Positions 38,252 to 46,532 of a DNA stretch of 64,000 nucleotides are shown here, in pieces (positions within the stretch are counted from its first letter, which is position 1; each line of letters begins with the position of its first letter). The notes below the pieces were generated by a model that was given only the letters and a program-made list of their open reading frames with translations, did not search any database and had not been told where the DNA came from. Position numbers and translations under genes: made by a program. The stretch is from Frankia sp. QA3 (GTDB lineage: Bacteria; Actinomycetota; Actinomycetes; Frankiales; Frankiaceae): the NCBI RefSeq assembly GCF_000262465.1, contig NZ_CM001489.1:3281773-3345772 (forward strand). The letters run 5' to 3'.

Positions 38252-38961
38252 GGCCGCCGCGTGGCCCCGCGCCCGGAGGCCGCGGCACCGGACGGCGGCG
38301 TGGCCCCGGACGGGACGGTGGGAGCCGCCGTCGACGCGAACGGCGCCGGGGGATCACCCGCGCGGTACCACTGCCGGTACACGTGCACCACGCGCTGGAC
38401 GACGGTGAGCGTGGTCGCGCCGACGAGGAACCACAGGGCGGCGGGCAGCAGATAGGGCACGCCGAGGCCGTACAGACCGGCGGCGACCAGCAGGATCAGC
38501 AGCCGCTCGCCGCGCTCGGCGAAACCGACGTTGCAGGTGAAGCCGAGCCCCTCCGCGCGCGCCTTGACGTAGGAGGTGATCGAGCCCGCCACCAGGCAGA
38601 CCAGCGCGGCCACGACGAGCGGCAGCGAGTCGCCGTCGCCGGCATACCAGATGATCAGTGAGCCGAAGATCGCGCTGTCGCCGACGCGGTCGGAGGTGGA
38701 GTCGAGGAAGGCCCCCCACTTGGAGGAGATGCCACGGGCTCGGGCGATCACCCCGTCGATCAGGTCCGAGAAGACGAAAAGGGTGATCACGACCGTGCCG
38801 AGGAAGAACACCCCGCGGGTGAAGAATCCCAGCGCGGCGCCCGCCACCCCGATGGTGCCGATGATCGTCACGACGTCGGGCGACACCGACGACCGGGCGG
38901 CCCACTGGCTCACCGGGTCGAGCACCTTCTGGATCTGCGGTCGTGCCTTGCTAGCAAGCAT
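38248..38961 (-). CDS. pgsA: CDP-alcohol phosphatidyltransferase, phosphatidylinositol phosphate synthase type
   Basis: A 237-residue membrane protein with the full catalytic pattern DLIDGVIARARGI...GAFLDSTSDR (about residues 65-91), containing all four Asp, the conserved Gly and the Ala-Arg pair. TIIGTIGVAGAALGFF and KARAEGLGF are typical of the actinobacterial phosphatidylinositol phosphate synthase, which couples CDP-diacylglycerol with inositol 3-phosphate. It opens the pgsA-patA-pimA operon. The C-terminus has a disordered Ala/Pro/Ser/Arg tail. Compare the divergent homologue at 3572-4270. Confidence 0.93.
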   Translation of the reverse strand: MLASKARPQIQKVLDPVSQWAARSSVSPDVVTIIGTIGVAGAALGFFTRGVFFLGTVVITLFVFSDLIDGVIARARGISSKWGAFLDSTSDRVGDSAIFGSLIIWYAGDGDSLPLVVAALVCLVAGSITSYVKARAEGLGFTCNVGFAERGERLLILLVAAGLYGLGVPYLLPAALWFLVGATTLTVVQRVVHVYRQWYRAGDPPAPFASTAAPTVPSGATPPSGAAASGRGATRRP

Positions 38962-39128
38962 GTCCGTCCCGTCGTCCCGCGTGTACCCGGCTTCGGGCGG
39001 TCTTCACAGTACCGCCGCCACGATCCGTGCATTCCCGACCACGGCCCCCCTCGGGCTTGTGCCCCACGTCACCTGGGAGGACTCTGCCGTTACGGGCAGG
39101 ATCCCACCTGCCGATCAAGGAGGCGAGG

Positions 39129-41306
39129 ATGTCAACAGCCTCGTGCGATGTACGCAACGTCGTCCTGGTGGGGCACACCGGCGCGGGCAAGACGGCCCTG
39201 GTGGACCGTCTGCTCGCCACCGCCGGGCCGCCGGAGCGCCAGAACGGCGACCATCAGCTCGCTCACACCAGCTACGTCGGGCACGCCGACCCCGATCACC
39301 GACCATCCCGGTCGGTCAGCCTCACCCTGTGCTCGCTCAGCCACCGCGGGCTCACCATCAACCTGCTCGACACCCCGGGGTACCCGGACTTCGTCGGCGA
39401 GCTGCGCGCGGGCCTGCGCGCCGCCGACGCCGCGCTGTTCGTCGTCAGCGCCGTGGACGGGGTGGACGGCGCGACCGGACTGCTGTGGACCGAGTGCGCC
39501 GAGGTCGGCATGCCGCGCGCCATCGCGATCACCCATCTGGACCATGCCCGGGCCGACTTCACCGCGGCGGTCGAGGAATGCCAGCGCGCGTTCGGCACCG
39601 GCGTGCTGCCGGCCTGGCTGCCCCACCGGGCGACAGGCGGCGGCATGCGACTGACGGGGCTGCTGACCGGCCGGATCGTCGACTACGGCCGCGGTGGGCG
39701 GCGCGAGACCACGGCCGAGTCAGGTCGGTCCGACGTCCGCCACGCCGCCGCCCGCGCGGCCCTCGTCGAGGGGATCATCGCCGAGAGCGAGGACGAGACA
39801 TTGCTCGACCGCTATCTGTCCGGCGCCGACCCCGATCTGGACCTGCTGCTGGCCGACCTGGAGAAGGCGGTCGCCCACGGCACGTTCTTCCCGGTCCTGC
39901 CGGTCGGTCTGCTCACCGACCAGGGCGCGGGCCACGACAACGGCGAGCGGGGCCCCGCACGGGCCGGCGGGTTCGGCTCGGATGAACTGCTCGACCTGTT
40001 CGTCCAGGGCTTCCCCGCGCCGGCGGAGCATCCCCTCCCGGCACTGACCCGGCCCGACGGCTCGGCCTGCGACCCGGGTACCGGCGATCCGACCGGGCCG
40101 CTGGTCGCCGAGGTCGTCAAGACGACCACCGACCCGTACGTGGGCCGGATGTCCGTCGTGCGGGTCTTCAGCGGGACGCTGCGCCCGGATGACCCCGTCC
40201 ACGTCAGTGGGCACGGCCGGGCGGCGGCCGGCCATGCCGACCACGACGACGACGAGCGGGTCGGCGCACTGTCCCGCCCGTACGGCTCGGTGCTGCACAG
40301 CGTGCCGGACTGCCCGGCGGGCGGCATCTGCGTGGTGACGAAGCTCGGCACCGCCGAGACCGGCGACACCTTGTCCAGCCTCGACGATCCGCGCCACCTG
40401 CCCGCCTGGACGATGCCCGAGCCGCTGCTGCCGATCGCGATCAGAGCCCGCGGCCGCGCCGACGAGGATCGGCTGTCGACGGCGCTGTCCCGGCTGGCGG
40501 TCGAGGATCCGACCCTGCGGGTGGTCCAGGACCCGGAGACCTCCCAGCTCGTCCTGTGGAGCATGGGCGAGGCCCACGCGGAGGTGGTGCTGGAGCGCCT
40601 CGCCCAGCGCTATGGCGCCACCGTCGACCGGGTGCCGACCGTCATCCCGCTACGGGAGACTCTGCGGGCCCCGGCCCGCGGACTGGGCCGCCAGGTCAAG
40701 CAGTCCGGTGGGCACGGCCAGTACGCCGTCTGCCAGATCGAGGTCGAACCGCTCCCGCCGGGCAGCGGCTTCGAGTTCGTCGACGAGGTCGTCGGCGGCG
40801 CCATCCCCCGCTCGTTCATCCCGTCGGTGGAGAAGGGGATCCGGGCGCAGATGGCCCAGGGAGTGCGGGCCGGTCACCCGCTGACGGACCTGCGGGTGCG
40901 CCTGGTCGACGGCAAGTCGCACAGCGTCGATTCCTCGGACATGGCCTTCCAGATCGCCGGCGGGCTGGCGCTGCGCGACGCCGCCCGCAGTAGCGGTGTC
41001 GTCGTGCTGGAGCCGGTGCTGGCCGTCGACGTGTCGGTGCCCGACGAGTTCGTCGGGACGGTGGTCAGCGACCTGTCGACCCGGCGGGGACGGGTCGTCG
41101 GCATGGATCCGGTGCCGCCGGCGCCGGGCAGCGCGAGCTCGTTCGCCGCGACCCGCACCGTCGTGCATGCCGAGGTGCCGGAAAGCGAGATGTCCCGGTA
41201 CGCGATAGAACTGCGCTCCCTGAGCCACGGAACGGGGAGCTTCCATCGCGAGCCGCACGGCTACGAGCCGATGCCACCGCAGCTCGCCGATGCGCTGAGC
41301 GGCTGA
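39129..41306 (+). CDS. Elongation factor G-like GTPase paralogue
   Basis: A 725-residue translational-GTPase-family protein with domain order as in EF-G. G1 is GHTGAGKTALVDRLL (about residues 13-27), G3 is DTPGYPDF, but G4 is THLD instead of NKxD, which should change guanine recognition. Domains III-V are complete (GMGEAHAEVVLERLAQR; HGQYAVCQIEVEPLP; LSHGTGSFHREPHGYEPMP). Actinobacteria commonly encode such an EF-G-like paralogue (FusA2-type), which has been seen as not replacing EF-G. AAGGAGG lies 5 bases before ATG 39129. It is on the plus strand between the minus-strand HIT and pgsA genes. Confidence 0.88.
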   Translation: MSTASCDVRNVVLVGHTGAGKTALVDRLLATAGPPERQNGDHQLAHTSYVGHADPDHRPSRSVSLTLCSLSHRGLTINLLDTPGYPDFVGELRAGLRAADAALFVVSAVDGVDGATGLLWTECAEVGMPRAIAITHLDHARADFTAAVEECQRAFGTGVLPAWLPHRATGGGMRLTGLLTGRIVDYGRGGRRETTAESGRSDVRHAAARAALVEGIIAESEDETLLDRYLSGADPDLDLLLADLEKAVAHGTFFPVLPVGLLTDQGAGHDNGERGPARAGGFGSDELLDLFVQGFPAPAEHPLPALTRPDGSACDPGTGDPTGPLVAEVVKTTTDPYVGRMSVVRVFSGTLRPDDPVHVSGHGRAAAGHADHDDDERVGALSRPYGSVLHSVPDCPAGGICVVTKLGTAETGDTLSSLDDPRHLPAWTMPEPLLPIAIRARGRADEDRLSTALSRLAVEDPTLRVVQDPETSQLVLWSMGEAHAEVVLERLAQRYGATVDRVPTVIPLRETLRAPARGLGRQVKQSGGHGQYAVCQIEVEPLPPGSGFEFVDEVVGGAIPRSFIPSVEKGIRAQMAQGVRAGHPLTDLRVRLVDGKSHSVDSSDMAFQIAGGLALRDAARSSGVVVLEPVLAVDVSVPDEFVGTVVSDLSTRRGRVVGMDPVPPAPGSASSFAATRTVVHAEVPESEMSRYAIELRSLSHGTGSFHREPHGYEPMPPQLADALSG

Positions 41307-41311
41307 GCGGC

Positions 41312-41881
41312 CTACTCGGCCGGGGCCGCGCCGACCCAGGCGTCGGCGAGCATCTCCCGGGTCTGCCCGAGCAGGGCGGGCAGCACTCGGGTCGCCCCCA
41401 CCACGGGCATGAAGTTCGTGTCGCCGCCCCACCGGGGCACCACGTGCTGGTGCACGTGAGAGGCGATTCCGGCGCCGGCGACGTGTCCGAGGTTCATGCC
41501 GGTGTTGAAACCATGGGCGCCGCTGGCGGTGCGCAGTGCGCGCAGGGCACGCTGCACGAAAAAGGCCATCTCGACAATTTCTTCGGAATCCATGTCGGCA
41601 TAATCGGCCACGTGCCGGTAAGGCACGATGAGCAGATGCCCGGCATTGTAGGGATAGAGATTGAGAACCGCGTAGACGCTTTTCCCGCGGGCGACCACGA
41701 GCCCGTCCTCGTCGGACATGCCGACAATGGAGCAGAAGGGGCATTCGTCGTCGCGGCCGCGACCCTCACCCTTGATGTAAGCCATCCGGTGGGGCGTGTA
41801 AAGCCGCTGGAAGGCGTCGGGGCCGCCGACCCCGGCCTGCTCCTCCAGCGGAACCCCGTCAGGCGAGACCTCGGCGGTCAC
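41312..41881 (-). CDS. HIT-family hydrolase/phosphorylase (AP4A-phosphorylase-like)
   Basis: A 189-residue protein with the histidine triad HVHQHVVPRWGGDTNFMPV (about residues 137-155), a CPFCSI zinc-type pair near residue 47 and the YPYNAGHLLIVPYRHVADY strand. Such actinobacterial enzymes act on dinucleoside polyphosphates or nucleotidyl esters. GTG at 41881 is chosen; the region upstream is not conserved. In related genomes HIT stands directly before pgsA; here the EF-G paralogue is placed between them. Confidence 0.9.
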   Translation of the reverse strand: MTAEVSPDGVPLEEQAGVGGPDAFQRLYTPHRMAYIKGEGRGRDDECPFCSIVGMSDEDGLVVARGKSVYAVLNLYPYNAGHLLIVPYRHVADYADMDSEEIVEMAFFVQRALRALRTASGAHGFNTGMNLGHVAGAGIASHVHQHVVPRWGGDTNFMPVVGATRVLPALLGQTREMLADAWVGAAPAE

Positions 41882-42118
41882 TGGGCGGTCACCACGACCT
41901 CGTCGCCCCGGCCTGGCCGGGGGAGCCCGCAGGTGGGGCCGGCCGGGCGGGGTGTGGACGGCCGAGCGCGCCCAACAGCGCCAACCCCGCCACCTCCATC
42001 GGACGATCCCCCTCGAAGGGTGGCCATCATCCCGCCAATTTATCAGGACGTGGACCGATGAGGGGGCTCCGGCGGGGGCGAAGGCGCTCACGCGCAGGTG
42101 CGCACCCGCAGATGAAGA

Positions 42119-42158
42119 GGGAGACTGACGGCGTGGGGGGGTCGCCGCCAGTCTCCCC
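42119..42158. terminator. Strong stem-loop, terminator-like
   Basis: GGGAGACTG pairs with CAGTCTCCC (9 bp), then an A.C mismatch, then CGGCG with CGCCG (5 bp), around a 9-base G-rich loop. It lies 238 bases upstream of the HIT start and is not explained by a gene ending there. Confidence 0.5.
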
Positions 42159-42163
42159 CGAGT

Positions 42164-42187
42164 GGCGTATTCGGTTTCGAACCACGG
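42164..42187 (-). other. Partial duplicate of the tRNA-Val(CAC) T-loop and 3' part
   Basis: This 24-base segment matches the 3' end region of tRNA-Val(CAC) at 43555-43578 except for three adjacent bases (TTC versus CGT). The core of 15 identical bases (GGTTTCGAACCACGG) is the T arm. The rest of the tRNA is absent, so it is not a gene. Orientation is the same as the real tRNA. Confidence 0.6.
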
Positions 42188-43553
42188 CGTCCCGGCCGCC
42201 GCGGCGGAGCACCCGAAGGGAACCGCGACCGGGAGAGACCTCCCAGCGCACCCCCCGCGAGAAGCCGCGTCGACAAAAAGGGACCCGCTACGCCCTGCCC
42301 GATCAGCTTAGCGGGTGTTAAGCCGATCTGTACAGGGCCGGTCTCATGCCGCCCAGAAATACCGGGCGGACATCGCCGGAGCCGGAGCTGAACCCGTGGG
42401 CCCACCAACCACCTCACCGAAGGGGCGGGACGCACAACGATGCCGATCCACGATGGGCCAACCAGTACGTCGACGGCCGCCGGAATCGGCTCGCCCCACC
42501 CCACGGCCACCGCCGGCCCCGGCGAACGGCGGCCACTGGGAACGCCGGCCGATCAGCGAACCGGGGACACCATCCGCTCCGGACCACCCGGGGTAGCCCA
42601 CTCAGGTGAAAACGGTCGTCCGAGCCCGGACGATCCTCCGGTATCTGGGCCACTCTTCTCAGTCGCCGGGACCGGAAAAGCGGTCACCCGACGGCCGGCC
42701 AGACGATCGGACCCCCCGATCCGCACTCGACGATGCTCACCCTTCGTCACCGCGCCCCAGACGGCGGTCGGGGCGGCGCGGGCGCCCCGTCCGCGGGCCC
42801 GACGTCGAGCACCCCCACCCGGCATAGCACCAAAGTGGGGTCATGGAAAGATTATTCCGGTCCGGCCAACGCCCGACGACGGCGCCCGGATCGCGAAAAA
42901 AGCGGCATTTGCGCTGGTGGGAAGCCGGACACCGGCCGCTGAGCTGATCTTCATCGGGTCCGCCACCGCCAGCCTGCTCCCGGCGAATGCGTCCCCACGG
43001 CGACGCCGCCCCAGCCCCAGGAACCGACACCAAAGGGGAAACCGGTGCGGATCACCGACGACCAAATCCCAAAGGCGCGAGCATGAGCACGAACCACCCG
43101 CACCGGACGCTTCCCGCGCCACCCAGGCCGAATCCACCCAGCCCCGCGACCGATGGCTCGAACCTCACCGCCCCGACCACCGCGCACCCTGCCGACAGGG
43201 CCGCCACCAGGCAGCTTCCAGACCTACCGGCGAGCGCGCCCCGGCACCGCCTCGCCTGCCCGATCCCACCCACCACAACCTGGCAGAACGCCCCGAAGCC
43301 CAGCCGACCGACCAGCCTCACCGGCCCAACACCCCGACCGCCGCCCCACCCAGACCAGACCATTGCGAACCGACGCACAAGGGATCCCGAACATCCAAGG
43401 AGTCCCACCCACTCGACCGCCAAACCGGCCCAACCACCCCAGGACTCCCACCCCGCCAAACCCGGGGGGTCCGAGGGGTCGCCCCCCGGGCAGACATCCC
43501 GCGGGACCCCGGCAAGCACCCAAAGGGTGCGCAGCATGACAAGCCAGATCGCG

Positions 43554-43625
43554 TGGGCGTACGTGGTTTCGAACCACGGACCTCTGCCGTGTGAAGGCAG
43601 CGCTCTACCACTGAGCTATACGCCC
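43554..43625 (-). tRNA. tRNA-Val (anticodon CAC)
   Basis: A complete 72-nt cloverleaf on the minus strand. The acceptor stem GGGCGTA pairs with TACGCCC, the D arm is GCTC...GAGC, the anticodon stem is CTGCC/GGCAG around TTCACAC (anticodon CAC, codon GUG), and the T arm is CGTGG-TTCGAAA-CCACG. The discriminator base is A. No CCA is encoded. TAAGGT on the minus strand at 43648-43643 is a possible -10. Confidence 0.95.
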
Positions 43626-44062
43626 TTGCGGGTGGTAGGACCACCTTACACGGCTGCGATCCGGGCCGGTGCAGGGGGTCCCGCCGGACGGATACGCCGA
43701 TGTCCGCCGTCCCGTCCGGTGAGCGGACTGGGTCACGTTCGCCGCGACTGGCCGAGGTTGAGAACCACCCGGACGGGGAAGGCTCAAGGTGGAACGGCCT
43801 TGGCAGGTTGGCCTGATGCTCGGGGGAACGTTCGGACGCTACGGATGGTAATCATCCGCCCGCCTGCGGTGGGGGTACATCCCGGCGGCCGACCGATCTA
43901 CGATCTACCCGGGAAAGGTTCACCCTTCCGGGCCGGGCAACTCGCCCGAACTGCCGTAACGGATGTTGTCTTGGCATAATCTTGTTTCCAACGGGACTCG
44001 GAGAGGGAACTATCCCGTTACACGGGTGCTCGCCCGCACCACGCACCATGAGAGGCCGCCCG
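43626..44062. other. 437-bp intergenic region with the promoters of tRNA-Val(CAC) and the ssgB-like gene
   Basis: No gene is supported. CATAAT at 43975-43980 is a -10-like hexamer for the ssgB-like gene, 83 bases before its ATG. A short GGTGG...CCACC hairpin lies next to the tRNA 5' end. Confidence 0.5.
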
Positions 44063-44494
44063 ATGACTATTCGTCACGATTCGATCACCGCCGAACTCGC
44101 CCTTCGTCTCGTCGTTCCCGGCGGCGCTCCTGTGCCAGTCGCCGCGACGGTCCGGTACGAGCCGGCCGACCCCTACGCGATCAGCATCGGCTTCCGTACG
44201 GGGGCGGACGAGGTCGTGGAGTGGACCTTCGCGCGCCAGCTACTCAGCGACGGCGTGCGTCGGCCGGCTGGGGACGGCGACGTGCAGGTGTGGCCGGCCG
44301 CCCAGTCCGGTGGGCGGATCGTCTGCCTGTCCCTGTCCAGCCCGTCGGGGCACGCGCTGTTCGAGATGCCGCGCTCCGAGGTGCTGGCGTTCCTGCGGCG
44401 AACGTATTCCGCCGTGCCCCTCGGTGGCGAGAGCGACATCATCGATCTTGATGCAGAACTCGCTCTGCTGATCTGGGGCGGTCCCGAGCGGTGA
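44063..44494 (+). CDS. ssgB: SsgA/SsgB-family sporulation and cell-division protein
   Basis: A 143-residue SsgA-like protein. The pattern LRLVVPGGAPVPVAATVRYE, ADPYAISIGFRTGADEVVEW, FARQLLSDGVRRPAGDGDVQ and VCLSLSSPSGHALFEMP matches the SsgB branch closely. In Streptomyces SsgB recruits FtsZ to sporulation septa; these genes are confined to morphologically complex actinomycetes. ATG 44063 has GAGAGG 8 bases upstream; a start at 44048 would add MRGRP only. Strong hairpin terminator downstream. The paralogue type (SsgB versus other SsgA-like) is the only doubt. Confidence 0.87.
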   Translation: MTIRHDSITAELALRLVVPGGAPVPVAATVRYEPADPYAISIGFRTGADEVVEWTFARQLLSDGVRRPAGDGDVQVWPAAQSGGRIVCLSLSSPSGHALFEMPRSEVLAFLRRTYSAVPLGGESDIIDLDAELALLIWGGPER

Positions 44495-44621
44495 TCTTAC
44501 CGGGGTCGGGATCGCTGCCCGACCCCGGCAAGCCGGTGCGGGCACTGTTCGACAGGGGATCGCCTCCCCCATCGCCTCCTGCATCCGAGGCAGTTCTCAT
44601 CCCATCGCACGTCGAGCACCC

Positions 44622-44656
44622 ACCCGCCTGGCCGGATTCGATCCGGCCAGGCGGGT
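44622..44656. terminator. Terminator hairpin with 16-bp perfect stem
   Basis: ACCCGCCTGGCCGGAT (44622-44637) and its exact complement at 44641-44656 flank a 3-base TCG loop. It lies between the convergent ssgB-like and pabB genes, 33 bases before the pabB stop, so it may stop both. Confidence 0.85.
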
Positions 44657-44689
44657 TGTCGTCTGTGCGCCGGCAGGGGACCCCTCGGC

Positions 44690-45790
44690 TCAGCCGCTCG
44701 CCAGGCCCACCAGCCGGTGGGCCTTGAGCTCGGTCTCGTGCCACTCCCCCTGCGGGTCGCTGCCCCAGGTGACGGCGGCGCCGGTGCCGAACCACAGCCG
44801 GTCCGCGCCGAACCAGAAGGTGCGGATGCCGACCGAGAGCCATCCCCGGCCGCTGTCGGCATCCACCCAGCCGATGCCGCCGCAGTAGGGACCGCGCGGC
44901 CCCGGCTCCAGCTCGCGAATGATCCGCAACGCGCTCGATTTGGGCGCGCCGGAGACCGAGCCGGGCGGGCAGGCGGCGGCCAGCAGCTCCGGCCAGCCCA
45001 CCCCGGGCCGCAGCCGGGCGCGCACCGTCGAGACGAGGTGAACCAGGCCGGGATGATGTTCGACGGCGCACAGGGCCGGCACGGTGACGCTGCCGGGCCG
45101 GGCCACCCGCCCGAGATCGTTGCGCACCAGGTCGACGATCATGATGTTCTCGGCGACGTCCTTGTCGCGCAGGTCGTGCACGGTCCGGCCGGTGCCCTTG
45201 ATGGGGCCGGAACGCACGACGTCGCCCTCCCGGGCGAGGAACAGCTCCGGCGAGGCGCCCGCGATCCGCAGGCCGGCCTCGGGTACGTCCAGTACGAGCG
45301 CGTACGGGGCCGGGTTGCCGGCCGCGAGGACCGCGGCGAGCGCGGCGGGGTCGGGTTCGCCCGGTTCGCTGCCGGGGCCGGCCGCGGGCAGCGGCGCCGA
45401 AAGCAGCCGGCAGAGGTTGACCTCGTAGACGTCGCCGGCGGCGATGCGCTCCCGGATGGTGACCGCACCCGCCACGTAGGCGGCGCGGTCGAGGCTGGTG
45501 GTCCAGGACCGCGGGTCCGGACCGTGCCACGGACCGCGGCGCAGGGCCGCGGCACCGGCGGCGGGCGCCGGGCGCACGTCGGCGAACCGGACGCAGCGCA
45601 GCGCGCCCTCGAAGTCGACGACCACGGCCCAGAAGCCGCCGCGATCCAGCACCGCGGGATCATCGCTGATCTCCAGGACGCCCGTGGCGAGCCGGTCGCC
45701 CGCGAGCAGGTACGAGGGTGGCCGGGACCGCGGGACCGCCGTGGACCCGCGGACGATCGGATCCGGAGCGCCCACGTTCGTCCGGCTCAT
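44690..45790 (-). CDS. pabB: Aminodeoxychorismate synthase component I (PabB)
   Basis: A 366-residue chorismate-binding enzyme. The chorismate-binding core shows EVNLCRLLSAPL, ASPELFLAREGD, the key RSGPIKGTGR lysine motif, VAENIMIVDLVRNDLGRVA and VSGAPKSSALRIIRELEP. The PIKGT form is the PabB type, as opposed to the PIAGT type of anthranilate synthase. It makes 4-amino-4-deoxychorismate for folate. ATG 45790 is preferred because TAACGT is 7 bases upstream (leaderless). No amidotransferase subunit gene is next to it. Confidence 0.87.
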   Translation of the reverse strand: MSRTNVGAPDPIVRGSTAVPRSRPPSYLLAGDRLATGVLEISDDPAVLDRGGFWAVVVDFEGALRCVRFADVRPAPAAGAAALRRGPWHGPDPRSWTTSLDRAAYVAGAVTIRERIAAGDVYEVNLCRLLSAPLPAAGPGSEPGEPDPAALAAVLAAGNPAPYALVLDVPEAGLRIAGASPELFLAREGDVVRSGPIKGTGRTVHDLRDKDVAENIMIVDLVRNDLGRVARPGSVTVPALCAVEHHPGLVHLVSTVRARLRPGVGWPELLAAACPPGSVSGAPKSSALRIIRELEPGPRGPYCGGIGWVDADSGRGWLSVGIRTFWFGADRLWFGTGAAVTWGSDPQGEWHETELKAHRLVGLASG

Positions 45791-45797
45791 TCCGATC

Positions 45798-45803
45798 ACG
45801 TTA
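45798..45803 (-). promoter_or_regulatory. -10 element TAACGT of pabB
   Basis: Fits TANNNT and ends 7 bases before the pabB ATG. Confidence 0.4.
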
Positions 45804-46060
45804 CCGCCTTCCCGAACGATCCGCCGGCCTCGGATCCCCGGGCCCGCAGGCACTCAGCCAGGCCCGCGGGGCGCACCGCAACCGCTGCGCGCCCCGCCAG
45901 ACGGGTGGCCGGCGGGCCGCGGGTGGGGGCGTGCCCGAGCGCCGACCGGGTCGGTGGACGTGCCGTGGGCGAAACCCGATGTTCACGTGGGACTCCTTGA
46001 CCCAACGCAACATTCCCGCGACGTCTGGCGGGCCGTTCGACGCGGGGGCCGTTCGTCCGC

Positions 46061-46066
46061 TAGAGT
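46061..46066 (+). promoter_or_regulatory. -10 element TAGAGT of the tRNA Gly-Cys-Val cluster
   Basis: TAGAGT lies 34 bases before the first tRNA; TTCGAC at 46036-46041 is a weak -35 with a long 19-base spacer. The 309 bases between pabB and the tRNA hold no other gene. Confidence 0.4.
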
Positions 46067-46099
46067 GCTACCTGCACCGCCAAGAACGCCCGGTGCAGC

Positions 46100-46172
46100 G
46101 CGGACGTGGCTCAGTTGGTAGAGCATCACCTTGCCAAGGTGAGGGTCGCGGGTTCGAATCCCGTCGTCCGCT
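46100..46172 (+). tRNA. tRNA-Gly (anticodon GCC)
   Basis: A complete 73-nt cloverleaf. Acceptor GCGGACG pairs with CGTCCGC; anticodon stem TCACC/GGTGA with loop TTGCCAA gives GCC; T arm GCGGG-TTCGAAT-CCCGT. Discriminator T (U). First of three tandem tRNA genes. Confidence 0.95.
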
Positions 46173-46214
46173 CGGGAACAGAGGGGCTTGAGGTCTGTAC
46201 CAGCGGCCTCCCAC

Positions 46215-46286
46215 GGCGGAGTGGCCGAGTGGTTTAGGCAAGGGCCTGCAAAGCCCTGTACGCGGGTTCGATTCCCGCCTCCGCCT
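46215..46286 (+). tRNA. tRNA-Cys (anticodon GCA)
   Basis: A complete cloverleaf of 72 nt. Acceptor GGCGGAG pairs with CTCCGCC; anticodon loop CTGCAAA (anticodon GCA) lies between AGGGC and GCCCT; T arm GCGGG-TTCGATT-CCCGC. Discriminator T (U), as typical for tRNA-Cys. Confidence 0.95.
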
Positions 46287-46298
46287 CTGATCCATAGC

Positions 46299-46370
46299 GG
46301 GCGATTAGCTCAGTGGGAGAGCGCTACCTTGACACGGTAGAGGTCACTGGTTCAATCCCAGTATCGCCCA
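46299..46370 (+). tRNA. tRNA-Val (anticodon GAC)
   Basis: A complete 72-nt cloverleaf. Acceptor GGGCGAT pairs with ATCGCCC; anticodon stem CTACC/GGTAG with loop TTGACAC gives GAC; T arm ACTGG-TTCAATC-CCAGT. With Gly and Cys it forms the common actinobacterial Gly-Cys-Val cluster. Confidence 0.95.
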
Positions 46371-46400
46371 CCCCGCAGAACGGCACTTCATCTGGTTGAC

Positions 46401-46422
46401 CGGCCACTCCTCGGAGTGGCCG
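46401..46422 (+). terminator. Terminator hairpin after the tRNA cluster
   Basis: CGGCCACTCC pairs with GGAGTGGCCG around a 2-base loop, followed by TCTTCATGTT. It is 30 bases past the last tRNA. Confidence 0.7.
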
Positions 46423-46532
46423 TCTTCATGTTCGGGCGCCGGTTCACCGCCGGCTCGGCAACCACGACCCGCCTGCCCGGGTCCCCTGTGGCACAGGCCG
46501 TCTCGGCCGCGACGCGCCCCGTGGTCGCCAGG

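Larger units (their letters stand above)
41882..43553. other. 1.67-kb segment without a supportable gene, between the HIT gene and tRNA-Val(CAC)
   Basis: Open frames occur on both strands but show Arg/Pro-rich, low-information translation and no motif. It contains a strong hairpin (42119-42158), a partial copy of the neighbouring tRNA 3' part (42164-42187), and, from about 43080 to 43545, a stretch where C greatly exceeds G on the plus strand. No integrase, transposase or terminal repeats were found. It may be the eroded inside of an element that once used the tRNA gene. Confidence 0.5.

Noticed and set aside
42440..43979. Long plus-strand open frames in the C-rich segment before tRNA-Val(CAC)
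   Set aside because: Translation is Pro/Arg/Thr-rich without domains, and both frames run through or into the tRNA gene on the opposite strand.
46100..46370. Second attachment-site duplicate for the Gly-Cys-Val tRNA cluster
   Set aside because: No copy of any of the three tRNA 3' ends was found elsewhere in the window.
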